Assembly (NCBI RefSeq): GCF_900186995.1
Contig: NZ_LT906463.1
Span: 1,922,001-1,986,000, forward strand
Reading direction: 5' to 3'
Source: Haemophilus pittmaniae
Lineage (GTDB): Bacteria > Pseudomonadota > Gammaproteobacteria > Enterobacterales > Pasteurellaceae
Length of the DNA stretch: 64,000 nucleotides
Shown here: positions 1-9,267 of the stretch, in pieces
Layout: every line of letters begins with the position of its first letter
Numbering within the stretch: position 1 is the first letter of the stretch
The notes under the pieces: model-generated
What the model saw: the letters and a program-made list of their open reading frames with translations, nothing else
Told to the model about the DNA's origin: nothing
Databases searched by the model: none
Made by a program: the position numbers and the translations under genes

Positions 1-83
1 TTAGCGGCAGCATTACCGGAAAAAGCTAATCCGGCTGTCAATAAAGCGGTAGATACGGCAAAAGAAACTCTAGCTAATCGCAT
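1..83 (-). CDS. N-terminal fragment of a secreted protein (possible ABC-transporter binding protein)
   Basis: Only the first 27 or so codons lie in the window. Read on the minus strand from ATG at 83, they give a classic Sec signal peptide: a positively charged start (MRLAR), a hydrophobic core and a small-residue cleavage region ending in NAAA. No lipobox cysteine is visible, so the mature protein is probably periplasmic. It is transcribed divergently from udk. In H. influenzae, as I recall, a family-1 solute-binding protein of the AfuA/FbpA type precedes udk, which suggests the same here. The fragment itself shows only export. Confidence 0.6.
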   Translation of the reverse strand, partial: MRLARVSFAVSTALLTAGLAFSGNAAA

Positions 84-211
84 AACAATAACCTCAGTGT
101 TAATTTAATAAATAAAAACGTGCTGATCCTAAAAGAAAAAAGCCCAAAATACCGTGAGCTCGTTCACAAAATAAAAATTTTCCAAATAATGAATTCCTAG
201 CAATTTTTCTT

Positions 212-217
212 TATAAT
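212..217 (+). promoter_or_regulatory. Candidate -10 box of udk
   Basis: A perfect TATAAT hexamer lies 34 bases before the udk start codon, in AT-rich DNA between two divergent genes. No convincing -35 hexamer is seen at 16-18 bases spacing, so this rests on the -10 alone. Confidence 0.35.
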
Positions 218-250
218 TACTTCTAATTTTTCTTGAAATTAGGTCGCTCT

Positions 251-892
251 ATGTCCAATCAATCCTGCATTATCATTGCAATTACCGGCGCTTCCGCCTC
301 TGGTAAAAGCTCCATTGCCTCCACCGTCCACAAAGAACTTTGTCACGAATTGGGTTGTCAAGAAATCGGTATTATCGCCGAAGACAGCTACTACAAAGAT
401 CAAAGTCATTTGGAAATGAGCGAGCGGATAAAAACCAACTACGACCATCCAAATTCAATGGACAGGGATTTACTAATTCAGCATCTAAAATTCCTCAAAA
501 ACGGACAAGCCGTAGATATCCCGGTATATAGTTACGTGGAACACACCCGCACCAATGAAACCAACCACTTCACACCTAAACGAATTGTTATCCTGGAAGG
601 CATATTGTTATTGACCGATGAACGGGTTCGTCAATTGGCCGATATTTCTGTATTCGTTGATACTCCGTTAGATATTTGCTTTATCCGCCGTTTGCAACGA
701 GATATGGAAGAACGTGGACGTTCATTACAGTCAGTAATTGATCAATATCGCGCGACCGTGCGGCCGATGTTTTTACAATTTATTGAACCATCCAAACAAT
801 ATGCCGATATTGTGATTCCTCGAGGCGGTAAAAACCGGATTGCGATCAATATGCTGAAAGCTCAGATTCTTCACTTACTTAACCAAAAATAA
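251..892 (+). CDS. udk: Uridine kinase
   Basis: Phosphorylates uridine and cytidine to UMP and CMP in cytosolic pyrimidine salvage. The 213-residue product matches the usual length when translation starts at ATG 251, which has an AGG about 8 bases upstream; the in-frame ATG at 233 would add six residues absent from the family. The P-loop GASASGKS is at residues 13-20, followed by EDSYYKDQ (near 44), NYDHP (near 63) and the Arg-rich lid segment [13 protein letters not shown], all typical of Udk. dcd follows after 9 bases, so two pyrimidine-salvage genes probably share a transcript. Confidence 0.96.
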   Translation: MSNQSCIIIAITGASASGKSSIASTVHKELCHELGCQEIGIIAEDSYYKDQSHLEMSERIKTNYDHPNSMDRDLLIQHLKFLKNGQAVDIPVYSYVEHTRTNETNHFTPKRIVILEGILLLTDERVRQLADISVFVDTPLDICFIRRLQRDMEERGRSLQSVIDQYRATVRPMFLQFIEPSKQYADIVIPRGGKNRIAINMLKAQILHLLNQK

Positions 893-901
893 GGACATCA
901 T

Positions 902-1486
902 ATGCGCTTGTGCGATACTGATATTGAACGCTATCTGGACGAAGGAACTATCTCACTAACCCCTCGCCCGGCCAATGACAAAATTAACGGAGCAACCATC
1001 GATGTTCGCTTAGGTAATTCCTTTCGAGTGTTTCGTGATTATTCTGCACCTTATATTGACTTAAGTGGCCCAAAAGAAGAAGTTTCCGCACAATTAGAAT
1101 CAGTGATGAGCGAAGAGATTATCATTGCCGATAACGAAGCCTTCTTTCTTCATCCTGGCGTGTTAGCGCTAGCAACAACCTTAGAATCTGTCAAACTACC
1201 AGACAATATTATTGGTTGGCTTGATGGTCGTTCTTCGCTTGCCCGATTAGGTTTAATGGTGCATGTCACCGCCCATCGCATAGACCCAGGTTGGGAAGGC
1301 AAAATCGTACTGGAATTCTATAACTCCGGTAAGCTTCCATTAGCATTACGCCCTAACATGGTAATTGGCGCACTTAGTTTTGAAGTGCTTAGCGGACATG
1401 CTGCACGGCCTTATAATCGTCGCCAAGATGCTAAATACCGTAACCAACAAAGCGCTGTTGCTAGTCGTATCGATAAGGATGAGTAA
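902..1486 (+). CDS. dcd: dCTP deaminase
   Basis: Trimeric cytosolic enzyme that deaminates dCTP to dUTP, feeding dTMP synthesis. The 194-residue product is nearly the same length as E. coli Dcd (193). The conserved RSSLARLG block is at residues 110-117 and the catalytic glutamate falls at 138 in the context [10 protein letters not shown], as in the E. coli enzyme. The C-terminal [15 protein letters not shown] tail, which closes over the nucleotide, is intact. Downstream, the AsmA-like gene begins 3 bases after the stop. Confidence 0.97.
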   Translation: MRLCDTDIERYLDEGTISLTPRPANDKINGATIDVRLGNSFRVFRDYSAPYIDLSGPKEEVSAQLESVMSEEIIIADNEAFFLHPGVLALATTLESVKLPDNIIGWLDGRSSLARLGLMVHVTAHRIDPGWEGKIVLEFYNSGKLPLALRPNMVIGALSFEVLSGHAARPYNRRQDAKYRNQQSAVASRIDKDE

Positions 1487-1489
1487 AAA

Positions 1490-2686
1490 ATGAAAAAGAT
1501 CGCAATCGGCCTTTTGATCGTGCTAATTGCGGTCTTTGCCTTTTTTTATCTGCGTCTTAACGGCTTCGTTAATCAAATCAATGAACAGCTAAGTCGTCGT
1601 CAAATAGCCGTACAGTCCATCGAGCTATCGTTCATACCAACTCCGGCAATTACCCTTAGCAAGGTAAAATATCAACAATTTTCAATGGCATCGCTAAATG
1701 CCCGTTTAGATCTTGGCCAATTTATTCAAGGTCATGCCATCTTGCGGGAACTATCCATTCACGAGGCCAAATTTAGCGATGATGCCATCAATAGTATCGA
1801 TGTTGATGCGCAATTTAGCGGGCTTTATCTCAATAATTTATTGACCCGTAATTTACCTTTTAAGAGCAACGGAGAAATTCATATCAATCTGGCCAAGCCG
1901 GTTTATGGTAACAATCGCAAATTTGTGTTTGCTTTCAATAAAGGCAATATTTCCAGCCAACAAAACGGCCACTATTTATTGCAATTTGTTGATAGTCGTT
2001 TAAATGGGCAAGCCATAGGCTATATTGAAAGTTATCTGGATCTCTCCGAGCCAGATAAATCATTTACCGCCTATATGCGTCCTGATTGTCAAACTAGCTG
2101 TTTAGCTACCTTAAAAATCGCTAAACAGAGTAGGAACGGACAAAGCAGTTTAAATTTCTTTGGGAATAATTTTCCGATTGAGCGTTTAAGTAAAATCCTT
2201 AGCCTGCCGAATACTCTAACTGGCAATGCAGATTTTGATATTCAACTACAATTTAAACAGTCCTTACTAAGCCGTGGACAAATGGATTTCGATGTTTACA
2301 ATGGCGAGCTTCTTGGTTTTAACCTACTAGATTTGGCAGCGCAATATCTACCAATTAATTATAATCAGCAACTACTTAATGGTAAGGAACTCAATACGGC
2401 CTACCAACACCTGAGTTCAAGCGCCTCAATTGATGAAAATAAATTCCGTATTCAAAAACTACAATTACAGGCACCACTATTTGAAGCTAAAGGACAAGGC
2501 GAAGTGAATTTAACTCAGGCGACATGCGATTTCGAAATAGGCTTAAGTCCGACAAGCGAAAAATATCGTCGATTAACGCTACCTATTCATTTTTTTGGTA
2601 GCTGCTATTCACCACAATACAAAATTCAATTCAACAAGGATGTACGGGATCAAATCAAAGCATTGCTTAAAGAGAAGTTAAAATAA
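1490..2686 (+). CDS. AsmA-family envelope protein
   Basis: A 398-residue protein with one N-terminal membrane anchor (about residues 4-22) and a periplasmic, beta-rich remainder; the C-terminal part resembles the AsmA family of large inter-membrane proteins linked to outer-membrane lipid homeostasis. It is much shorter than E. coli AsmA (about 617 residues) but has a clean start and stop, so it is a compact family member and not obviously truncated. A cysteine pair near residue 200 (CQTSC) could form a periplasmic disulfide. The stop overlaps the next ATG (TAATG), indicating coupling to the efflux gene. The exact role is unknown. Confidence 0.75.
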   Translation: MKKIAIGLLIVLIAVFAFFYLRLNGFVNQINEQLSRRQIAVQSIELSFIPTPAITLSKVKYQQFSMASLNARLDLGQFIQGHAILRELSIHEAKFSDDAINSIDVDAQFSGLYLNNLLTRNLPFKSNGEIHINLAKPVYGNNRKFVFAFNKGNISSQQNGHYLLQFVDSRLNGQAIGYIESYLDLSEPDKSFTAYMRPDCQTSCLATLKIAKQSRNGQSSLNFFGNNFPIERLSKILSLPNTLTGNADFDIQLQFKQSLLSRGQMDFDVYNGELLGFNLLDLAAQYLPINYNQQLLNGKELNTAYQHLSSSASIDENKFRIQKLQLQAPLFEAKGQGEVNLTQATCDFEIGLSPTSEKYRRLTLPIHFFGSCYSPQYKIQFNKDVRDQIKALLKEKLK

Positions 2687-3861
2687 TGTCGTTTTACCAC
2701 AAAGTGGAAAAAATTCAGTCCTGGCGGGTCATTCTAATGGCTTGCGCAGCCTTTGTATTCAACACCACAGAATACGTTCCCATCGCCCTCTTATCGGATA
2801 TTGCCGAAAGCTTTTCCATGACCACCGCCCAAACCGGGCTGATGGTCACCGTCTATGCTTGGACAGTACTGACTATGTCTCTACCCGGCATGCTATTGAC
2901 CGGAAAAATGGAGCGTCGTGGGCTTCTGATTAAACTTTTTCTACTCTTTATTGCCAGCCATATTTTGTCGGTGATTGCGTGGAATTACTGGATCTTGCTA
3001 CTTTCCCGTATCGGCATAGCACTCGCCCATTCCATTTTCTGGTCAATCACCGCGTCCTTAGTAATGCGGGTCGCGCCGAAAACTAAGAAAACCCAAGCCT
3101 TGGGGATGTTGGCGGTGGGCACGGCTCTTGCGACTATTTTAGGCTTACCGCTCGGTCGCTTAATCGGTCAAGTCGTAGGTTGGTGGGTAACCTTTGCCAT
3201 TATTGGAGCGCTTGCGCTAGTCATCATGCTGTTGTTGATGCGCATTCTGCCGAATATTCCAAGCAAAAATGCCGGTTCCTTAGCCAGCCTTCCCGTCCTG
3301 GCCAAACGTCCGTTGTTGTTAGGCATCTATGGTACCGTCTTGATTGTGATTGCCGCACACTTTACTGCCTACACCTACATTGAACCTTTTATGTTACAAA
3401 TCGGTGGGTTGGATCCAAATTTTGCCACCGCGGTATTATTGATTTTTGGTGTGTCAGGATTGCTAGCTAGCCTTCTATTTAATCGCTTATATCGTCTTGG
3501 CCCGGCCAAATTTATCGTAAGCGCCGTATTATTGGTGGGATTGTCGCTCGCCTTGCTATATTTCTTTGTGCAAAACGAAATTTCCATGGTGGCAATTGCC
3601 TTACTATGGGGAATCGGCATTTCTTGCATCGGTTTATCCATGCAAATGCGGGTGTTGCAATTGGCTCCTGATGCTACCGATGTAGCAACGGCTATTTTTT
3701 CTGGGATTTATAATGCGGGCATCGGTGCCGGCGCACTACTTGGCAACCAAATTATGAACCATATTGGATTGCAATATGTTGGCTTTAGTGGTGCTATTTT
3801 TGCACTACTCGCGCTATTACTGTTCTTAGCTGTGCATTATAAATATCGGGTAAAGGCCTAA
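2686..3861 (+). CDS. sotB: MFS sugar/drug efflux transporter, SotB type
   Basis: A 391-residue inner-membrane protein with the hydrophobicity of twelve helices. The N-terminal FNTTEYVPIALLSDIAESF segment and the MERRGLLIKL loop between helices 2 and 3 are typical of the SotB/YdeA arabinose-efflux branch of the drug:H+ antiporter-1 family. It starts on the A of the preceding stop codon (TAATG), so it is translationally coupled to the AsmA-like gene. The substrate is inferred from the family; other small sugars or drugs are possible. Confidence 0.85.
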   Translation: MSFYHKVEKIQSWRVILMACAAFVFNTTEYVPIALLSDIAESFSMTTAQTGLMVTVYAWTVLTMSLPGMLLTGKMERRGLLIKLFLLFIASHILSVIAWNYWILLLSRIGIALAHSIFWSITASLVMRVAPKTKKTQALGMLAVGTALATILGLPLGRLIGQVVGWWVTFAIIGALALVIMLLLMRILPNIPSKNAGSLASLPVLAKRPLLLGIYGTVLIVIAAHFTAYTYIEPFMLQIGGLDPNFATAVLLIFGVSGLLASLLFNRLYRLGPAKFIVSAVLLVGLSLALLYFFVQNEISMVAIALLWGIGISCIGLSMQMRVLQLAPDATDVATAIFSGIYNAGIGAGALLGNQIMNHIGLQYVGFSGAIFALLALLLFLAVHYKYRVKA

Positions 3862-3914
3862 ATACACGCATTACTCAAAAAATGTCACATTTCCTAAAGA
3901 CTTTAAAAGCATCA

Positions 3915-3976
3915 CTAATAAAATCAATAAGTTACAATGATTTTTAGGCAAAACTTTTAAAATCGAGGGGGCATTT
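3915..3976 (+). repeat. 62-bp dispersed element, copy 1
   Basis: Lies between the convergent ends of sotB and the symporter gene. Begins CTAATAAAATCAATAAGTTA, has the central TTTT/AAAA dyad and ends GGGGGCATTT (one change from the common GGGGCGTTT). It is bracketed by an exact 10-base direct repeat ATGTCACATT at 3882-3891 and 3979-3988. Confidence 0.9.
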
Positions 3977-3996
3977 AGATGTCACATTCTTCAAAC

Positions 3997-4029
3997 AAAA
4001 AGCCCATCGAACACTCGATGGGCTTTTAT
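3997..4029 (-). terminator. Bidirectional intrinsic terminator
   Basis: AAAAGCCCATCGA-acac-TCGATGGGCTTTT: a long perfect stem with A and T tracts, between the convergent sotB and the symporter gene. It can serve both. Confidence 0.9.
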
Positions 4030-4048
4030 TATCCGAATATCGGAGGAA

Positions 4049-5488
4049 TTATTTCCAAATCCGCGGATCAAAGACTTTCTTACGAATCTCCGGATAAGCA
4101 TCCAATTTAAATTCCGGCTCCTTGCCTGCCTTTAACTGGGCTTGATAGTCCTTCACCAACGTCCACACAATCGGTGATAGCCACACAATCGCTAACAGGT
4201 TGATAATTGCCATCACAGCCATCACCGTATCGGCAAAGTTCCACACCACATTACCTGAACGCACTGAGCCAAAATAAATAAAGAACAGTACGCAAAGTCG
4301 GAAAAATACCACTACCCAGGTTTTATTTTTTAGGAAACGGACATTACTTTCCGCATAGGCATAGTTACCGATAATGGAAGAAAAAGCGAATAACAACAAA
4401 ATAAATGCCAAGAAATGCACACCAAATTCACCGATATGGAAACGCAGAGCATTTTGCGTTAAGGAAATGCTTTTGAGATGTTCACCACCATAGTTATCGG
4501 ACAATAGAATAATGATCGCAGTACAGGAACATACCACCATAGTATCCACAAATACGCCCAACATTTGGACTAAGCCTTGGCTGGCCGGATGGCGTACATG
4601 AGCTGCCGCCGCCGCATTTGGTGCAGAACCCATCCCCGCTTCATTGGAATACAATCCGCGTTTAATCCCCATCAACATCGCTTTAGAAACTAAAGCGCCA
4701 AAAAAGCCGCCTGCTGCAGCATCAAAATTAAAAGCACTGCGATAAATACCGGCAATCACCTGCGGTACCATATCAATATGCATCCCCAGAATAATTACCG
4801 CCATAATCAAATAAAACAGCGCCATCACCGGTACAATAGTACTGGAAAAAACAGCAATACGTTTAATGCCGCCCCAAATAATCAATGCGGAAAGCACAAC
4901 TAAACCAATACCAACATATTCGCTTTGCCAGCTCCACGCATTTTTAGTCGCTTCAACAATGGAATTAGCCTGTACCGCATTAAAGGCACAGCCATAGGTA
5001 AAAATAAAAATTACCGCAAATAACCACGCCAAACTTTTTGAACGGATCCCTTGGGTAATATAATAGGCTGGCCCCCCACGGAAAGAACCATCCTTATCTT
5101 GAATTTTAAATACTTGTGCTAAGGTTGACTCGGCAAAGGCACTGGCCATACCGACAAAGGCAGTAACCCACATCCAAAATACTGCACCTTCCCCACCTAA
5201 GGCGATCGCAGTAGCAACCCCACTGACATTACCTACCCCAACCCGGCTGGCTAAACCGGTAGCAAACGCCTGAAATGGCGTTAACGAGCTGCCTTCTGCA
5301 GCTCGTCCAAACCACATTTCCCGCAAGCTACGTGGAAATAGGCGTAATTGCACGAAACCGGTAGTCACGGTAAAAAATAAACCGACCCCCAATAAAATCA
5401 CAATGGTCAAATTCCACAAGGGTTCATCAAAAGTGGTAATTAACCATTGCAAAATGGCTTCAATGCGTAGACTAAGTTCGCTAAACAT
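4049..5488 (-). CDS. Sodium:alanine/glycine symporter (AGCS family)
   Basis: A 479-residue polytopic inner-membrane protein with about ten to eleven hydrophobic helices. Motifs of the alanine-or-glycine:cation symporter family are visible: GNVSGVATAIALGGEGAVFW, the FRGGPAYYI segment and GLYSNEAGMGSAPNAAA. It should take up alanine, glycine or a related neutral amino acid with Na+. The start at 5488 is 16 bases after the nagK stop, so the two are one operon. The same pairing of a kinase of the ROK type with this symporter occurs in H. influenzae, from memory. The exact substrate cannot be read from sequence. Confidence 0.92.
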   Translation of the reverse strand: MFSELSLRIEAILQWLITTFDEPLWNLTIVILLGVGLFFTVTTGFVQLRLFPRSLREMWFGRAAEGSSLTPFQAFATGLASRVGVGNVSGVATAIALGGEGAVFWMWVTAFVGMASAFAESTLAQVFKIQDKDGSFRGGPAYYITQGIRSKSLAWLFAVIFIFTYGCAFNAVQANSIVEATKNAWSWQSEYVGIGLVVLSALIIWGGIKRIAVFSSTIVPVMALFYLIMAVIILGMHIDMVPQVIAGIYRSAFNFDAAAGGFFGALVSKAMLMGIKRGLYSNEAGMGSAPNAAAAAHVRHPASQGLVQMLGVFVDTMVVCSCTAIIILLSDNYGGEHLKSISLTQNALRFHIGEFGVHFLAFILLLFAFSSIIGNYAYAESNVRFLKNKTWVVVFFRLCVLFFIYFGSVRSGNVVWNFADTVMAVMAIINLLAIVWLSPIVWTLVKDYQAQLKAGKEPEFKLDAYPEIRKKVFDPRIWK

Positions 5489-5504
5489 TACTTACTCCTA
5501 TCGT

Positions 5505-6419
5505 TTAACGGCTTAAAAATAATGCTGCAGCTCCCCGTACGCCACCGGAATCACCATGTTTGGCCTTTTTAATCGGTGGAACTTTGGCACTACGCATCAA
5601 GTGCGCAGGAAGAGCCTGTGGCAATGCTTGGTAGAGATAATCAAAATTGGATAAACCACCACCCAACACGATCATATGTGGATCTAATGCAGTAATAATA
5701 TTACCGACGGAAATAGCCCATAACTCCACAAATAAATCGGTGAATGCTTTGGCCTTTGCATCACCAGCGTAAAAACGCTCAATGATCTCTTTGGCACTTA
5801 AAGCCTCGCCCTGTAAATCTCGATACAGCATTTCAAAACCACGACCGGACAAATAGGTATCCAAACAGGCGCGCTTACCACAACCACAATCATAAATCGG
5901 TGCTTTATCCCAACCTAATAATTGCAATGCATGATAATTCAAGTGCATATGCCCCAACTCACCGGCCATGCCGATTTGTCCGGAATATACTTTACCATCA
6001 ATCACCAAGCCACCACCGAACCCAGTACCAAGAATTAAGCCTAATACGGAAGGATAATCACGATTTTCCTCATCCCAGGCTTCTGATAGGGCAAAGCAAT
6101 TGGCATCATTTTCTGCGCGAACTTCGCGTCCTAAATGAGCGGTCAAATCCCGGATAATGGGTTTATTATCAGCCACCCGAATATTGGCCACCTCGGCAAT
6201 CCCCGTTTGCTGATTCACAAATCCCGGCAAACCAATACCTACAGTCCCCTTTTCGGCAAAATGCGCATCAGCTTTATCCACCAAATCTTTAATGGCGTCC
6301 AACCAATGATCATAATGCGTTTGCGGGGTTGCTACCCGTTTGCTATACAGGCGGGTTAAATTTTCATCAAACGCGGCTAATTCGATTTTTGTGCCGCCGA
6401 TATCCAATCCGTAGTACAT
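5505..6419 (-). CDS. nagK: N-acetyl-D-glucosamine kinase (ROK family)
   Basis: Phosphorylates GlcNAc recovered from cell-wall turnover or sialic-acid breakdown. The 304-residue product starts [19 protein letters not shown], aligning end to end with E. coli NagK; ATG 6419 has a GAGGTGA ribosome site 4-5 bases upstream, whereas the longer start at 6437 lacks one. The ATP-binding DIGGTK is near residue 6, the [13 protein letters not shown] substrate segment is near 105, and the ROK zinc site is formed by the GHMHLNYH histidine and the [10 protein letters not shown] cysteine cluster around 180-190. It is first in a two-gene operon with the amino-acid symporter. Confidence 0.94.
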   Translation of the reverse strand: MYYGLDIGGTKIELAAFDENLTRLYSKRVATPQTHYDHWLDAIKDLVDKADAHFAEKGTVGIGLPGFVNQQTGIAEVANIRVADNKPIIRDLTAHLGREVRAENDANCFALSEAWDEENRDYPSVLGLILGTGFGGGLVIDGKVYSGQIGMAGELGHMHLNYHALQLLGWDKAPIYDCGCGKRACLDTYLSGRGFEMLYRDLQGEALSAKEIIERFYAGDAKAKAFTDLFVELWAISVGNIITALDPHMIVLGGGLSNFDYLYQALPQALPAHLMRSAKVPPIKKAKHGDSGGVRGAAALFLSR

Positions 6420-6557
6420 AGTCACCTCGATAGTCAATTTAAAAGCAGCCCTATTCTAGCCTTAAAATGCCAATAAAAATAGGCATTCACTCGAATCTTA
6501 TTGACCGTATTGCCGTTTTCGGTATGATTCTTGCGTTTTATCAAACCAGGAATACTT

Positions 6558-6881
6558 ATGAACAATAGTGTAAAGCCCTTAGATCCCGATACGGCCATTG
6601 ATCTGGCCTATGATATTTTTTTAGAAATGGCCTCGGAAAATTTAGATCCTGCCGATATTCTGCTATTTAATTTACAATTTGAAGAGCGCGGTGCCGTGGA
6701 GTTCGTCGAAACTGCCGATAACTGGGAAGAAGAAATTGGTGTGTTAATTGATCCGCAAGACTTTGCTGAAGTCTGGATTGGTTTATTGGATGACAAGGAT
6801 GAGATGACGGATATCTTTGCCAAATTCTTAATTTCCCATCGAGAAGAAGAACGCGAATTCCACGTCGTTTGGAAAGAATAA
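6558..6881 (+). CDS. yciU: DUF440 family double-stranded-DNA-mimic protein (HI1450/YciU-like)
   Basis: A 107-residue very acidic protein (D/E-rich throughout, ending FHVVWKE). It matches the UPF0263/DUF440 family, whose H. influenzae member HI1450 was structurally characterised as a putative DNA mimic that binds an HU-like partner. Translation should start at ATG 6558, preceded by AGGA; the nine residues upstream of it are not part of the family. It is a single gene between two minus-strand genes. The partner here is inferred from the family. Confidence 0.9.
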   Translation: MNNSVKPLDPDTAIDLAYDIFLEMASENLDPADILLFNLQFEERGAVEFVETADNWEEEIGVLIDPQDFAEVWIGLLDDKDEMTDIFAKFLISHREEEREFHVVWKE

Positions 6882-6894
6882 TGGGAAGCGCCCG

Positions 6895-7812
6895 CTAAAT
6901 TGGCAGGGCGCTAAAAAAGACCAATAAAAATGGTGGCAGAATGTTGGTAATAAATCCAAAGGAAATCGCCATCGAAGTCACTTCAAGTCCACCCGCCCGT
7001 TGCAAAATCGGTAAGGTACAATCAATCGCGGTAGCTCCGGTAATCCCGATAGCCGCTGAGCGAAAACGTCCCATCAACAGAGGTATCGCCACAAGGCTAA
7101 CCAATTCCCGCAATAAATCATTTAAAAAAGCGATACTCCCCTGCATCGGCCCCCAGGCATTACCAATCACCACGCTAGACAGTGAATACCATCCCATTCC
7201 CGAAGCGAAAGCCAGACCTTGAGTCACCGGTAATGCCAGCCAGTAAGCCGCCAACATACCACCAAGTAAAGTTGTCAACGTAAAGATCACCCCGGTATAG
7301 AATCCCCGTCGATGGAATAATGCTTCGCGTACTGAAATACCGCTATTACGCAGTTGAATACCGACAAAGAAAATAAGCACAATTAAAAAATAGAGATTAA
7401 TTCCTTCCGGCAAACGCAAAAAAGAATGGCCGACATAACCCAATATGGCTCCGATAATCACGGTGGATAACAACTTTGCCGAATCCTTCAGCGAGCTCCA
7501 AGAAGAACTGCTTTGCCCATGGGATTTCAAGGGAGCTGCAGGCTTGCACAAATCATAGGCTATCAAACCGAGTAAATTACAGGTCAAAATAACCAGCGCC
7601 AGTCCAATTGCAGTTTTACCGATTAAAGGCAACTTTATGGATAAATCTTCCAATTGGCCAAGCAAATAGCCCATCAGAAACAGGATTAAATACAGTAATC
7701 CCATTACGATATGGTTGATTTTCTTTAAATAATCCGGCCGATTTAATTTGATTAAATAGCCTAAGAGCATCGGGCAAAGCACCACCAATAGCCCTTGGAT
7801 CATATCGCTCAT
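6895..7812 (-). CDS. lysO: LysO-family lysine exporter
   Basis: A 305-residue inner-membrane protein with about eight to nine hydrophobic segments, of the DUF340/LysO (YbjE) family, which exports lysine and its analogues. Diagnostic segments are the central FVGIQLRNSGISVREALFHRRGF loop and, near the C-terminus, GMGWYSLSSVVIGNAWG and ATAIDCTLPILQRAGG. The start at 7812 is 17 bases from a copy of the 62-bp element, so the promoter or leader must overlap or lie beyond that copy. No lysine-riboswitch fold was found in this short upstream stretch. Confidence 0.88.
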   Translation of the reverse strand: MSDMIQGLLVVLCPMLLGYLIKLNRPDYLKKINHIVMGLLYLILFLMGYLLGQLEDLSIKLPLIGKTAIGLALVILTCNLLGLIAYDLCKPAAPLKSHGQSSSSWSSLKDSAKLLSTVIIGAILGYVGHSFLRLPEGINLYFLIVLIFFVGIQLRNSGISVREALFHRRGFYTGVIFTLTTLLGGMLAAYWLALPVTQGLAFASGMGWYSLSSVVIGNAWGPMQGSIAFLNDLLRELVSLVAIPLLMGRFRSAAIGITGATAIDCTLPILQRAGGLEVTSMAISFGFITNILPPFLLVFFSALPI

Positions 7813-7828
7813 GGAATCCCCTCAGTCC

Positions 7829-7890
7829 AAACGCCCTTACGATTTTCAGAGTTTTTATAAAAATAAACTCTAAGTTATTGATTTTATTAG
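7829..7890 (-). repeat. 62-bp dispersed element, copy 2
   Basis: Minus orientation. AAACGCCC end at 7829 faces the lysO start 17 bases away; the TAATAAAATCAATAA end is at 7890. This copy can fold an extended hairpin, AGAGTTT pairing with AAACTCT around the central T/A dyad. Confidence 0.92.
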
Positions 7891-7942
7891 ATCTGTTAAA
7901 AAAACAGTTATCCACATAATGAACGGGCAAATTATAGATATA

Positions 7943-7974
7943 AAAAAATCTGCCCCCGAAGGCGCAGATTATTT
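7943..7974 (-). terminator. aroG intrinsic terminator
   Basis: On the minus strand, AATCTGCGCC-ttcg-GGGGCAGATT with a single internal mismatch, followed by seven T. It lies 13 bases beyond the aroG stop. Confidence 0.85.
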
Positions 7975-7987
7975 TCTAAAGCCAATC

Positions 7988-9070
7988 TTATTTAGCCCGG
8001 CGCGCCAATACGGCATCGGAAAGGGATTTTAGCACTGCTTCGCTATCTTCCCAACCGATACAGGCATCGGTGATACTTTGTCCATAAACCGCTGCCTGTC
8101 CATCGACTAAGTCCTGACGACCTTCCACTAAATTACTTTCAATCATCACACCAAAAATTTGTTTCGAGCCGTCGGCAATTTGCTGACACACGCTCTCACA
8201 AACATCCAATTGTTTTTTGAATTGTTTGCTACTGTTAGCATGGCTGAAATCCACCATAACATGTGGAATACGGCCGGATTTTTCGATAGCTGCACAAACT
8301 GCTGCGACATCTTCTGCGCTGTAATTAGGCCCCTTGTCACCACCACGCAAAATAATATGACAATCGTTGTTCCCTTTGGTGGAAACAATCGCTGAGTGGC
8401 CGAATTTAGTTACAGACAAGAAATAATGCGGCGCTTCCGCAGCTCCAATAGCATCTAAGGCAACTTTCACCCCACCATTGGTACCATTTTTAAAACCAAC
8501 TGCACAAGACAAACCGGAGGCTAATTCACGATGCACTTGGGATTCTGTGGTACGCGCACCAATTGCGCCCCAGCTCATAAAATCCGCCACATATTGTGGG
8601 GTGATCATATCTAAAAACTCACCGGCGGACGGCACACCTAAATCATTGATGTCGGATAGTAATTTACGGGCAATACGTAAACCGTCATTCAAGCGGTAAG
8701 TATCGTTAAGGTAAGGATCATTAATTAAACCTTTCCAACCCACGGTAGTACGCGGTTTTTCAAAATACACGCGCATAATCACTTCTAAGCTATCTTTATA
8801 TTTATCACGCAATACTTTCAAACGTTTAGCGTATTCAATCGCTGCCTTCGGATCATGAATAGAACATGGACCGATAATCACCAACAAACGATCATCTTTA
8901 GCATGAATAATATCATGGGCTTTATGACGGGTTTCTTGCACTAATGCAGCCGCCGCTTCACTGGCCGGAAATTTTTCCAATAATGCAATCGGTGGTAGCA
9001 CCTGATCAACCTTATCAATACGGGTATCATCATTGGCGACTTTAATTTCAATTTTTTCTTTGTGTGCCAT
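7988..9070 (-). CDS. aroG: 3-deoxy-7-phosphoheptulonate (DAHP) synthase, class I AroG type
   Basis: Condenses phosphoenolpyruvate with erythrose-4-phosphate, the entry step to the shikimate pathway. The 360-residue product aligns along its length with E. coli AroG, including LLVIIGPCSIHD (metal-binding Cys), MRVYFEKPRTTVGWKG (PEP site), GARTTESQVHRELASGLSC and the DACIGWEDSE C-terminus. In E. coli the AroG isozyme is Phe-sensitive and TyrR-controlled, whereas here a TrpR-like operator sits upstream (9131-9148). Which amino acid inhibits the enzyme cannot be decided from sequence. Confidence 0.95.
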   Translation of the reverse strand: MAHKEKIEIKVANDDTRIDKVDQVLPPIALLEKFPASEAAAALVQETRHKAHDIIHAKDDRLLVIIGPCSIHDPKAAIEYAKRLKVLRDKYKDSLEVIMRVYFEKPRTTVGWKGLINDPYLNDTYRLNDGLRIARKLLSDINDLGVPSAGEFLDMITPQYVADFMSWGAIGARTTESQVHRELASGLSCAVGFKNGTNGGVKVALDAIGAAEAPHYFLSVTKFGHSAIVSTKGNNDCHIILRGGDKGPNYSAEDVAAVCAAIEKSGRIPHVMVDFSHANSSKQFKKQLDVCESVCQQIADGSKQIFGVMIESNLVEGRQDLVDGQAAVYGQSITDACIGWEDSEAVLKSLSDAVLARRAK

Positions 9071-9130
9071 ACATCTCTCTCTTGTATATTATTTATTAGG
9101 AAAACGTTAAGTAAGATACACTTATTTTTT

Positions 9131-9148
9131 GTACTAGTAAACTAGTTC
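9131..9148 (-). promoter_or_regulatory. TrpR-like operator upstream of aroG
   Basis: GTACTAGTAAACTAGTTC is a near-perfect dyad of CTAGT half sites and closely matches the TrpR operators of E. coli (ACTAGTT/AACTAGT core). It lies 61-78 bases upstream of the aroG start codon. On the minus strand it overlaps a TTGAAC that could be a -35 box, so binding would block RNA polymerase. Confidence 0.8.
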
Positions 9149-9234
9149 AAAAAAAAGAAAGGAGCTTCTTGATTCACAAAACGCTATGAATCACTCTGAA
9201 TGAGCGTTATTTTTTATAATAATTTCAAGTAGAT

Positions 9235-9263
9235 AAAGATACCGCATTTAATGCGGTATCTTT
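9235..9263 (-). terminator. Terminator of the 9268-10014 lipoprotein gene
   Basis: A perfect 13-base stem, AAAGATACCGCAT paired with ATGCGGTATCTTT around a 3-base loop, immediately after the stop codon. Confidence 0.88.
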
Positions 9264-9267
9264 AGGA

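Noticed and set aside
9179..9216. AACGCT...AGCGTT followed by T, upstream of aroG
   Set aside because: Short stem with a long loop and no plus-strand gene that it could terminate.
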